A stretch of 22,417 bases of DNA from DASVWH01 sp036389715 (lineage in GTDB: Bacteria; Acidobacteriota; Blastocatellia; Pyrinomonadales; Pyrinomonadaceae). Of the stretch, positions 14,801-22,417 are shown piece after piece; the stretch's first letter is position 1, and each line of letters opens with the position of its first letter. Under the pieces are notes generated by a model, which saw nothing but the letters and a program-made list of their open reading frames with translations, had not been told where the DNA came from and did not search any database. The DNA is taken from positions 1 to 22,417 of the forward strand of contig DASVWH010000210.1 of assembly GCA_036389715.1 (NCBI GenBank). Direction: 5' to 3'. A program made the position numbers and the translations under genes.

Positions 14801-17800
14801 AGCAGCGGGACGAACGGTAAATTCGAGGCGGCACAGGACGGCTCGTCAGACGATTTCACGGTTTGGCGGACGCTCACGGACTACTTCGCGGGGGACCGCT
14901 CGCGGCTCACAGCGTCGCTGGCCGAGCATCTCAACCGGACCGGACTCTTTCCGCAGAACGAGAAGGAGCTTGGCCAGGCGCTTCAGAAATCCGGCATCAG
15001 GCTGGAGCTGCTGCGCGACCCCTGGGGGCACGATTACTACCTGACCTTCAGCAATAACCCGCGCTACGCGGCCGCCTTCACGATTCAGAGCTACAAGAGT
15101 TACCAGGACGAAGAGAAGAAGCGGGTGGAAATCTCGCCGTTGACGCAGCCCATCAACCTGATTGAGGTGCACAGCCCCGGCCCGGACGGCAAGCGCGGGA
15201 CCAATGATGATTTCGGCGTGGCGGCGCTCTCGCGCAGGGAACTGGGGCTCAGCGCCAAGGGCCGCGAGTCGCAGGCGGCGTCGACGCCCGGCACGCTCCC
15301 CGGTGTGACGGGAGCAATCAAGGGCAGAATCACCGACCCGAATGACGCGGGCGTCCTGGGCGCTGTCGTGACGGCCACGGACGCCTCTTCTGCGATGGTC
15401 TACCGGACGACCTGCGATGCGGAGGGGCGCTACACGCTGGGCAATCTGCCAGCGGGCCTCTACACGGTGCGCGTCGAGTCGCCGGGCTTCAGCACCTACG
15501 TCGTGGACAAAGTCCCCGTTCGCTCGTCGAGCGTGACCAGGGTTAATGCCATGCTCAACGTCGGCACGGTCAGTGCGATGGTTGAGGTAACTTCGAGCGC
15601 GGGCGGACCGGTAAGCGCGAGCGGACTGGTAGATGCGACCGTCATCAGGAATCTGCCGCTGAGCGCTCGTTCCGTGCTCAGCGTCCAGGCGCTGCAACCG
15701 GGTGTGGCGGGCACGCAGGCTCAAATCTCGACGCCGCGCCTGCGGGAATACTTTCCCGAAACGCTGGTCTGGCAGCCGTCGCTGGAAACGGACCCGCAGG
15801 GCCGCGCGGAGCTTCGCTTCAAGCTGGCGGACAACATCACGACCTGGAAGATGTCTGTCATCGGCTCGACAGTGGACGGCGAGGTGGGGACGGTCGAAAA
15901 AGAGATACGCGCCTTCCAGCCCTTCTTCGTCGAGCACGACCCGCCGCGCGTGCTGACCGAAGGCGACGAGATTCAGCTGCCCGTAGTCCTGCGCAACTAC
16001 CTGGACAAACAGCAGACGGTGAAGCTCGACATCAAGCCCGAGGACTGGTTTATGCTGACCGGCCCGGCGCAAAGGAGTGCGGACGTGCCCGCCGGTGAGG
16101 CCGCGCGCGAGACCTTTAATTTCCGCGCCGTGGCTTCGGTCCGTGAAGGCAAGCAGCGCATCACGGCGACGGGCACTGAAGCGAGCGATGCGATAGAGAA
16201 GCCGGTCAGCGTTCATCCTGACGGGCAGGAGTTGGCACGGACGGCGAGCGGGCTGCTCGGAGACTCCGCGGCGCTCGACATCAACATCCCGGAAGACGCG
16301 ATCAGGGGATCGCTCCGCGCCGAGCTGAAGATTTATCCGAACGTCATGACGCACGTTGCCGAGAGCATAGAGGGTATTCTTCAGCGGCCTTACGGGTGCG
16401 GCGAGCAGACCATCTCGTCCACCTATCCGAACCTGATGCTGTTGCGCTACGGCAAGAGCACGGGCAGAGAACCGCGCGCCGCCGCGACGGCCTCACGATA
16501 CCTGCGCGCGGGCTACGAGCGCCTGCTCAATTACCGCGCGGCGAGCGGCGGGTTCACGTACTGGGGCGGGCGAGAGGAGGCCAATCTGGCGCTGACGGCC
16601 TACGCGCTCAGGTTCCTGATGGACGCGCGCGGCTTCCTCGAAGTTGACGAAGAGGTCATTGACGGGGCGCGCGGGTGGCTCGTCAAGCAACAGCGCGCGG
16701 ACGGCGGCTGGGGCGCGGCTGCTCGCACGGCAGCGGACGCAGAGGCTGTCGAGGATGCCGCCCTGACGGCCCTCACCGCACACACGCTCGCAAGGACACA
16801 GGCACTGGACGCGAAAGCGGGAGCGGCGCGCGCGGCCGCGAAGGATTCCGGTGCGGCCACTGCCCAGGCCCTCAAGCGTGCGCTCGCCTTTCTCTCGGCC
16901 CGGCTGGAAAGGATTAAGGACCCTTACGCGCTCGCGGCCTACGCGCTGGCGGCGCTCGATGCGGGCGAGAAGGAGGGCACGGCGCGCGCCCTGGCGAAGC
17001 TCGGGCGGCTGGCCGAGAAGTCCGGGGGAGCGACCTACTGGGAGCCGCAAACGTCCACTCCTTTTCACGGGTGGGGAGAGGCCGGACGCCTGGAGACGAC
17101 CGGGCTCGTCATGCAGGCGCTGGCGCGCAGCTCCGAAGCGGGCGCGGCAGGCGATGCCGGACAAACCGGTGTGCTCGTCAGCGGCGGCTTTCTTTACCTG
17201 GTGCAGCACAAGGACAGGTACGGCGTCTGGCAATCAACTCAGGCGACCGTCAACGTGCTCGACGCCCTGATGTTGCTCAACTCAAAGCAGGGGCTCAATG
17301 GGCGCGGCCGGGATTCGGCGCTCGCGGGCGGCGCGGGACAGGAGGCGGAGCTGTTCGTCAACGGGCGACCGGCGGCTACCGTCACGCTGCCCGCGGCCGA
17401 TGCGCTCGACAATCCGCTGACGATTGACGTGACACGCTTTCTCTCCGTGGGCGGCAACCGGGTCGAGATTCGCCGCGCCGCCGCTGCGTCGCTCGCCACC
17501 GCCCAACTCGTCTCGACTTACTACGTGCCCTGGCCCGCGGCGGCGGCGGAGACGGTCCGCCCGGGCGAAGGCGCGGCCGGGGCCCTCAGGCTGAAGATCG
17601 GTTTCAGCCGGAGCGAGGCCGCCATCAATAGCGAGATTACGTGCCGGGTGGAGGCCGGGCGCAGCGGCTACGGGGGAATGCTGCTGGCCGAGATAGGTCT
17701 GCCGCCGGGGGCGGAGGTTGACAGGGCTTCGCTCGAAGAGGCAGTCAAAAATTCCGGCTGGGCGTTGAGCAGGTACGACGTGCTGCCCGACCGCGTCGTG

Positions 17801-17956
17801 GTTTACCTCTGGCCGATTGGCAAAGTAACGCGCTTCGACTTCAAGTTTCGCCCGCGCTTCGGGCTGACGGCCAAGACAGCGCCCTCGCTCATCTACGACT
17901 ACTATAACCCGGAGGCGAGCATGGTCGTCGCGCCTGCGAAGTTCGTCGTCAGGTAA
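11891..17956 (+). CDS. Secreted alpha-2-macroglobulin with composite insert at the bait position
   Basis: Thioester protease-trap family, 2021 residues. A signal peptide (1-25, ending LSSA) without a standard lipobox predicts export. Macroglobulin domains follow; MG2 carries DKPLYQPGQ at 255-263 and further domains show the same Y-x-P-G pattern. MG6 has the family VFDKAV at 723-727. About 770-1285 is an insert: three GspG-like modules (about 810-1115), a carboxypeptidase-regulatory domain (1141-1225) and a TonB-plug-like piece (RNLPLSARSVLS...QPGV, to about 1280). The A2M core resumes with YFPETLVWQP (1287-1296), ITTWK and RAFQPFFVE, the thioester PYGCGEQ (Cys1503-Gln1506), a helical thioester domain to about 1800, a CUB-like region and a receptor-binding-like C-terminus (YDVLPDRVVVYL, YDYYNPEA). 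AGGAG seven bases upstream fixes the ATG. It lacks the lipid anchor of E. coli A2M and resembles the animal type in its conserved core. Confidence 0.95.
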   Translation: MRRLRWVMVLCCLSVLPFISQLSSAVSILQVDEAGTRVLLEDERIEVSLPVLNPTGRSLPVSIRLEMLDPDGGIRATVLQDQSLKRGSNRLVIPVPLQISAQGKENRDKVLWYRLRYSVRPAASADPAGKAEGIISLSEITPDIFQLRITSPQYSRQGARYPAQVRALHPITLRAVKGVQVEGECRFEDGTRDVSLKASGVTDEEGYALLEFNLPPKVRDDALDLKVTAHHGQLVEEAESEIRLDAQARILISTDKPLYQPGQVLHLRTLMFDASRHALADTESSLNIRGPDGQVVFRAALKTSRFGIAGADWPIPDNTRLGDYTIRVEHEEESGEDSEAYATVKISRYELPNFSVKVKPDLPYYLPGQNAEVEVRGDYLFGQPVRRGHVRVVRERERSWNYREQKWDVKEEEKYEGETDEGGRFVAHINLQARHAELSREDYSRYEDLSYAAYFTDPTTNRTEQRRFDLRLTKSAIHVYVTETPQTAGFPLQFYLSTSYADGAPAECEVAISDASPEAGAAHGQTLKAVRTNRYGVAKVSGLLLPRHGEKQEGVTLALLARDDKGATGRQTNDFHYSAEPVIRLETDKTIYRRGESIKAELTASEPRMKVILDVWAAGNLRFSKTVALQDGRASLVLPYDAAFRDDVTIQAYSYLNHAPESRYEPEFTATSRNVLYPQERDLKLDVELDRASYRPGDETLAKFSVRGPDGRQVESALGVVVFDKAVEERARTDGEFSGGYGFYGAYRRLGGYTAELSGLSLGDLYALDLSKPLPEGVELAAEVMMRAGEGYTPNVFSSHGYSLDQRRIFARLIAAQVKPLGDALAAHYLKSTEYPRDEAGLRAMLAGAGLDFDAQRDPWMMPFRPAFSIEREMDVLEISSAGADKRFDTPDDFVATRMSWPYFAPVGLKLNLAAEQYHARTGGSIRDAATLDAELKRGGTDFHSLRDRWGRPYRPEFGIDRTNFTIIVRSSGTNGKFEAAQDGSSDDFTVWRTLTDYFAGDRSRLTASLAEHLNRTGLFPQNEKELGQALQKSGIRLELLRDPWGHDYYLTFSNNPRYAAAFTIQSYKSYQDEEKKRVEISPLTQPINLIEVHSPGPDGKRGTNDDFGVAALSRRELGLSAKGRESQAASTPGTLPGVTGAIKGRITDPNDAGVLGAVVTATDASSAMVYRTTCDAEGRYTLGNLPAGLYTVRVESPGFSTYVVDKVPVRSSSVTRVNAMLNVGTVSAMVEVTSSAGGPVSASGLVDATVIRNLPLSARSVLSVQALQPGVAGTQAQISTPRLREYFPETLVWQPSLETDPQGRAELRFKLADNITTWKMSVIGSTVDGEVGTVEKEIRAFQPFFVEHDPPRVLTEGDEIQLPVVLRNYLDKQQTVKLDIKPEDWFMLTGPAQRSADVPAGEAARETFNFRAVASVREGKQRITATGTEASDAIEKPVSVHPDGQELARTASGLLGDSAALDINIPEDAIRGSLRAELKIYPNVMTHVAESIEGILQRPYGCGEQTISSTYPNLMLLRYGKSTGREPRAAATASRYLRAGYERLLNYRAASGGFTYWGGREEANLALTAYALRFLMDARGFLEVDEEVIDGARGWLVKQQRADGGWGAAARTAADAEAVEDAALTALTAHTLARTQALDAKAGAARAAAKDSGAATAQALKRALAFLSARLERIKDPYALAAYALAALDAGEKEGTARALAKLGRLAEKSGGATYWEPQTSTPFHGWGEAGRLETTGLVMQALARSSEAGAAGDAGQTGVLVSGGFLYLVQHKDRYGVWQSTQATVNVLDALMLLNSKQGLNGRGRDSALAGGAGQEAELFVNGRPAATVTLPAADALDNPLTIDVTRFLSVGGNRVEIRRAAAASLATAQLVSTYYVPWPAAAAETVRPGEGAAGALRLKIGFSRSEAAINSEITCRVEAGRSGYGGMLLAEIGLPPGAEVDRASLEEAVKNSGWALSRYDVLPDRVVVYLWPIGKVTRFDFKFRPRFGLTAKTAPSLIYDYYNPEASMVVAPAKFVVR

Positions 17957-18086
17957 CGCGGGGCGGTTTCAAAACCGGGCACAAACGGCCCGCTGGTTCC
18001 GCGGAGGAGCGTTCGGGCGCTGTGCGCGAATCCAGATGCTCAAAAGCGCTCTTTCATCCGTTCGCTCTGTGCCTTGCGGTGGGCGG
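17957..18086. other. Convergent gap after the alpha-macroglobulin gene
   Basis: This 130-base stretch separates the convergent A2M and GntR genes. A small inverted repeat, CGGTT/AACCG at 17964-17977, follows the A2M stop, with GC-rich partly self-complementary sequence after it. No T-tract follows, so a terminator is not convincing. No gene is seen. Confidence 0.4.
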
Positions 18087-19055
18087 TTATCCGCGCTTCG
18101 GGGCGGCGGCGCGTTTGCGCTTGCGGGCGGGCGGGGCGGTCGTGCCCGGGAACTGTTCGATGAAGCCGCGTAGCTCTTCAAGCGAGGAATCGGCGATGAT
18201 GCGGAAGATGCGCACGTCGCAGCCCGCCGGGACGCTCTGGGCCGTCAGCGCATCCGTGATGACGAAGGCGCTCGAACGCAGGCCACGCTCCCAGCCATCC
18301 TCGCGCGCATCGCGGAAGCTGAGCGCCGCCGGGTCTATTCCCGCCGCCACCAGCATCGTCCGCGCCCAGCGCAGGAACTCCGGCCAGCGCGAGACCACGG
18401 CCACCAGCGCATCAGGCGGTGGCGGCGTCCGCCCCTGCATCGAGCCCATCACCGAGCGCGAATGCAGCAAGAGGCAGGGCGTGCCGGGCGGCAACGCGAC
18501 CCGCACGCGCTCGCCCTCCTGCCCGTAGAGCGCGACGAGCGCCGCTCCCGTCGGCAGCAGCCCGCCCTTCGTGCAGTCCTCCGGGCTCGCCCCCGCGACG
18601 TGAAAGCCCGTCGCTTCCCTGATCTCCGCCATCAGAATCTGCCGCAGCTCCCGGTCGGAATCAACGACGAGAAAATGGTCCGGCGGCTGGAGCTCCAGCC
18701 AGTGCTTGAGGCGCGATTGAACCTCGCCCAAAGGGAAGCCGCGCTCGCGCGCCGCCTGCAAAAAGAGTGAGATCAACTGGTCCAGCTCGAACCCAGGATG
18801 GCGCGCGGTCTCCTCTGGATGCGAGCGGACGTAGATGCCGCTGCCCCTGCGCAGCTCGACCCAGCCGCGCTGCGCCAGGTCGCGGTAAGCGGCGCTGACC
18901 GTGTTCGAGTGAATATTAAAACGGCGCGCCAGCTCGCGCGTGCTCGGCAGCTTCTGTCCCGGCTTCAAATCGTCGCTGACGATGCCGAGCACGATCTGCG
19001 TCGCCAACTGCTCGCGCACCGGCACTTCACTATTTTTCGAGAGCCAGAGTCGCAT
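18087..19055 (-). CDS. GntR-family transcriptional regulator with unassigned C-terminal domain
   Basis: The 322-residue product has a classic N-terminal winged helix (about 10-77): PVREQLATQIVLGIVSDDL, KPGQKLPSTRELARRFNIHS, NTVSAAYRDLAQRGWVELRR, then GSGIYV. This resembles the YtrA or MocR branches. The rest is not a FadR, UTRA or aminotransferase domain. A short linker is followed by a region starting FLVVDSDRELRQILMAEIRE (about 127-146), which looks Rossmann- or receiver-like, with further alternating strand/helix pattern to about 310. The last residues are Lys/Arg-rich. The effector is unknown. It diverges from acs. A GTGTATCACA element 14 bases before its ATG repeats the core of a palindrome near acs, suggesting self-repression and control of acs. 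No Shine-Dalgarno site is visible. Confidence 0.9.
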   Translation of the reverse strand: MRLWLSKNSEVPVREQLATQIVLGIVSDDLKPGQKLPSTRELARRFNIHSNTVSAAYRDLAQRGWVELRRGSGIYVRSHPEETARHPGFELDQLISLFLQAARERGFPLGEVQSRLKHWLELQPPDHFLVVDSDRELRQILMAEIREATGFHVAGASPEDCTKGGLLPTGAALVALYGQEGERVRVALPPGTPCLLLHSRSVMGSMQGRTPPPPDALVAVVSRWPEFLRWARTMLVAAGIDPAALSFRDAREDGWERGLRSSAFVITDALTAQSVPAGCDVRIFRIIADSSLEELRGFIEQFPGTTAPPARKRKRAAAPKRG

Positions 19056-19068
19056 CGTCGGCGAAGAG

Positions 19069-19078
19069 GTGTATCACA
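19069..19078 (-). promoter_or_regulatory. Operator-like half site upstream of gntR
   Basis: GTGTATCACA is the exact reverse complement of TGTGATACAC at 19344-19353, the centre of the large palindrome near acs. It begins 14 bases upstream of the gntR start codon, where a bound protein would block initiation. GTG-TAT-CAC fits the general GntR-family pattern of short GT...AC palindromes. Confidence 0.45.
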
Positions 19079-19125
19079 AAGCCCTTCAGCGACAAAGATA
19101 AATAAAGCCCTTGCGCGATAAAGAC
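19078..19125. repeat. 22-base direct repeat upstream of gntR, period 26
   Basis: AAAGCCCTTCAGCGACAAAG (from 19078) recurs as AAAGCCCTTGCGCGATAAAG (from 19104). Over 22 positions 18 are identical and the spacing is 26 bases. An inverted GAAGGGC core follows at about 19134-19140. The repeat lies in the presumed gntR promoter region and could be a regulator site or a simple duplication. Confidence 0.6.
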
Positions 19126-19150
19126 GAATGTCGAAGGGCGTGCGGCTCGT

Positions 19151-19176
19151 TGCAGGCCGCGCTCATCCGGCCTGCA
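19151..19176. other. 9-bp inverted repeat in the gntR-acs gap
   Basis: TGCAGGCCG (19151-19159) and CGGCCTGCA (19168-19176) are exact complements around 8 bases. There is no T-tract on either strand, and the site lies between divergent genes. A regulatory or structural role is more likely than termination. Confidence 0.5.
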
Positions 19177-19177
19177 T

Positions 19178-19219
19178 CTTCTCCGCCCCGGCTCTCAGCT
19201 TCTCCGCTCCGGCCCCAGG
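19178..19219. repeat. 21-base tandem duplication in the gntR-acs gap
   Basis: Two adjacent 21-base units start CTTCTCCGC at 19178 and 19199, with 16 of 21 positions identical. No function is apparent. The stretch 19220-19336 after it shows no gene or motif I recognise. Confidence 0.6.
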
Positions 19220-19336
19220 CTTTTGCGGGCGGCGGCTCGACGGATTTAATCTGATAGAAGAATCCCGGCGCGCCCGGCAGCAGATTTCCAGCCCCCGGAG
19301 CGAGCCGTCATAATCTCGGCGGCATTGTCGCTCGCC

Positions 19337-19361
19337 GCTCTTCTGTGATACACAGAAGAGC
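19337..19361 (+). promoter_or_regulatory. Perfect 11-bp palindrome upstream of acs
   Basis: GCTCTTCTGTG and CACAGAAGAGC are exact complements around a 3-base ATA centre. The core TGTGATACAC is repeated inverted near gntR (19069-19078). It lies 83 bases upstream of the acs start, just after a possible -35 (TTGTCG, 19325-19330). It is probably an operator. A hairpin in the transcript is the alternative. Confidence 0.55.
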
Positions 19362-19443
19362 ACATCGTCAGTTTTCAAAGAGGGCGGCCAAGCCCGCGCC
19401 GTGCGGCCTGTTATCTTTCCGGGGGAGTTCAAAGCGAAGGTTT

Positions 19444-21399
<1,956 letters not shown>

Positions 21400-21400
21400 A

Positions 21401-21425
21401 GCGCTGCGCGCAGGACGGGCAGCGC
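21401..21425 (+). terminator. Weak hairpin after acs
   Basis: GCGCTGC (21401-21407) and GCAGCGC (21419-21425) pair perfectly around 11 bases, starting directly after the acs stop. There is no T-tract, so it is at most a weak terminator or an RNA 3'-end stabiliser. A nine-base duplication (CAGGATGAG twice) follows. Confidence 0.3.
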
Positions 21426-21480
21426 AGGATGAGCAGGATGAGCAGCGACGGGCGCGCCAGGTGCGTCAAGCGCCACGCCG

Positions 21481-21520
21481 AGGGCCGCCGTTTTATTTTG
21501 AGGGCCGTCGTTTTATCTGT
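21481..21520. repeat. 20-base tandem duplication upstream of the PilZ gene
   Basis: AGGGCCGCCGTTTTATTTTG is followed directly by AGGGCCGTCGTTTTATCTGT, with 16 of 20 positions identical. It lies in the 219-base acs-PilZ gap, about 100 bases before the PilZ start. It may mark the promoter region, but no clear -35/-10 pair is seen. Confidence 0.6.
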
Positions 21521-21618
21521 CACGATCTTAAAATTCCGGCCTTGATTCGTCGTATTTACAAGGTATTCCCCCGTCAAACGGATATTTGCTTTCACTCCTT
21601 GAAGGAGACCAACCGACC

Positions 21619-22035
21619 ATGACCCGACAAACCGAGAGCGAGCAGCGATCAGGGCCGCGCTACCTGGCGGCGCTGGAGGTCCGCGCCGAGTGGGAGACCG
21701 AAGAGGGCAGGCATATCATCGCCGAAGGCACGACGGAGAACGTCGGGCCCGAAGGAGCGCTCGTGCATTTGCAGCGCGAGTTGCCGGATGTCGGCAGCCG
21801 CGTGCAGTTGCAGGTGCTCGGCGACGAAGGCCGCAAGCTGCAAGTCGTGACGGAGGTTCTGCGCCTCGAACGCAACGCGGCACACCCGCTGGCCGCACTG
21901 CAACTGCTCGACGCGCTCGACGAATGGCGCGGCCTGATCTGGGAGCCATCCGCCCCGCGTATCACCGCGCCCAAAGCGTCCGGCGAAGACGGCGAGGAAG
22001 CCGACATCGCCGACGAAGACGAATTAACACACTAG
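21619..22035 (+). CDS. PilZ-like domain protein with altered c-di-GMP motif
   Basis: Small soluble protein of 138 residues built around one PilZ-like beta-barrel. PilZ domains bind cyclic di-GMP through an N-terminal RxxxR and a [D/N]xSxxG motif. Here RSGPR (residues 10-14) fits the first. The second is NVGPEG (41-46), with Gly in place of Ser, so binding may be weak or lost. Strands follow in GALVHLQRELPDVGSRVQLQ, LQVVTEVLRLER and HPLAALQLLD, and the C-terminus is acidic. The ATG at 21619 is preceded by AAGGAG with an 11-base spacer. An upstream TTG at 21586 would have no ribosome site. It is 27 bases ahead of the permease gene and probably cotranscribed with it. Confidence 0.8.
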   Translation: MTRQTESEQRSGPRYLAALEVRAEWETEEGRHIIAEGTTENVGPEGALVHLQRELPDVGSRVQLQVLGDEGRKLQVVTEVLRLERNAAHPLAALQLLDALDEWRGLIWEPSAPRITAPKASGEDGEEADIADEDELTH

Positions 22036-22062
22036 CAGAGCGCCGGATTGACGAGAGGCAGA

Positions 22063-22417
22063 GTGAAGAATCAAAAACTAGAGATGGAAGAGGTGGCCGA
22101 GACCACCGCCGTGGCTGTAGCCGAAACGACCTGGCCGCAGACGCGCGCCATCCTCCGGGTAATGTTTATCGTGCTCGGCGTGATAGCCGTCGTCTGGGTG
22201 CTCTACAAGCTCGAAGGGGTGCTCCTGCTGCTCGTGCTCTCGATCTTCTTCGCGTACCTGGTCGCGCCGCTGGTGGAATTCGTGCGCCGTCCCTTTCATC
22301 TCCGGGGGCGCGAGCGGGAGATAGCGCGTCCCTTCGCCATCGGCATCGTGTACCTGGTCATCTTCGGCTCTCTGACGCTCGCCGTCTGGGTTCTGCTGCC
22401 GCGCATCGGCAATCAGA
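22063..22417 (+). CDS. AI-2E-family transporter (PF01594), N-terminal part
   Basis: Start of a polytopic membrane protein that runs off the right edge; 118 codons are visible. After an acidic N-terminus (LEMEEVAETTAVAVAETT) comes a first hydrophobic hairpin (ILRVMFIVLGVIAVVWVLYK, then GVLLLLVLSIFFAYLVAPLV). A basic loop (RRPFHLRGRE) and a third segment (IGIVYLVIFGSLTLAVWVLL) follow, then PRIGNQ. The order of two close helices, F-x-AYL-x-APLV-x-x and a later P-x-IGNQ-like motif is typical of AI-2E/YdiK/PerM permeases, whose substrates vary and include proposed autoinducer-2 export or sodium-proton antiport. The GTG at 22063 has GAGG four bases upstream; an ATG at 22084 is an alternative start. 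No function beyond the family can be assigned. Confidence 0.8.
   Translation, partial: MKNQKLEMEEVAETTAVAVAETTWPQTRAILRVMFIVLGVIAVVWVLYKLEGVLLLLVLSIFFAYLVAPLVEFVRRPFHLRGREREIARPFAIGIVYLVIFGSLTLAVWVLLPRIGNQ

Noticed and set aside
14846..16354. Second 502-codon antisense reading frame opposite the A2M gene
   Set aside because: It has the same cause, with Arg-rich composition and no recognisable motif.
19128..19313. Small plus-strand gene in the gntR-acs gap
   Set aside because: It is a translation of the 21-base duplication, with no ribosome site and no family resemblance.
19345..19443. Upstream start for acs
   Set aside because: It would begin inside the 25-base palindrome, and the residues do not resemble the ACS N-terminus.

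Overview
The window is GC-rich bacterial chromosome with 14 convincing protein genes, the last one cut by the right edge. I see no rRNA, intact tRNA, transposase, phage gene or CRISPR array. The best guess for the host is an Acidobacteriota member, possibly class Blastocatellia. This is inferred from three things: an Oar-like carboxypeptidase-regulatory/TonB-plug segment, a large beta-propeller sensor kinase paired with a NarL-type regulator, and intergenic arrays of short repeats. No phylogenetic marker proves it.

Layout. From 69 to 6122 six genes run on the minus strand, in transcription order: a DUF457/YdjM-like membrane metal hydrolase, a secreted M19 membrane dipeptidase, hemW (radical-SAM heme chaperone), ltaE (threonine aldolase), cmk (cytidylate kinase) and ribE (riboflavin synthase). 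The gaps on both sides of ltaE are filled by seven-base repeat arrays arranged as inverted arms; one pair of arms is a perfect 30-base inverted repeat. A 316-base divergent gap (6123-6438) with two palindromes leads to the plus-strand operon 6439-10514. It encodes a response regulator and a 1098-residue sensor histidine kinase, both starting at TTG with good Shine-Dalgarno sites and overlapping by 4 bases. The kinase's 5' end carries an in-frame 15-base minisatellite.

Next come two overlapping minus-strand genes, a VOC/glyoxalase-fold protein and a TPM-domain lipoprotein, divergent from a 6-kb plus-strand gene for a 2021-residue secreted alpha-2-macroglobulin (11891-17956). This protein is the most interesting object in the window. 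It has an intact CGEQ thioester. Where animal A2M carries its bait region, it holds a roughly 500-residue insert: three tandem modules resembling the calcium-loop domain of type II secretion pseudopilins (GspG), then a carboxypeptidase-regulatory domain and a TonB-plug-like segment.

The right part has a GntR-family regulator (minus) divergent from acetyl-CoA synthetase acs (plus). The 388-base gap between them holds a perfect 11-bp palindrome whose 10-base core recurs, inverted, just upstream of gntR, suggesting one regulator acts on both genes. A PilZ-like protein with a weakened c-di-GMP motif and the start of an AI-2E-family permease end the window.

Apart from the A2M/VOC/TPM cluster and the two-component pair, most genes are housekeeping metabolism. 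Short tandem duplications (7, 15, about 20, 21 and 26 bases) recur in many gaps and seem to be a habit of this genome.
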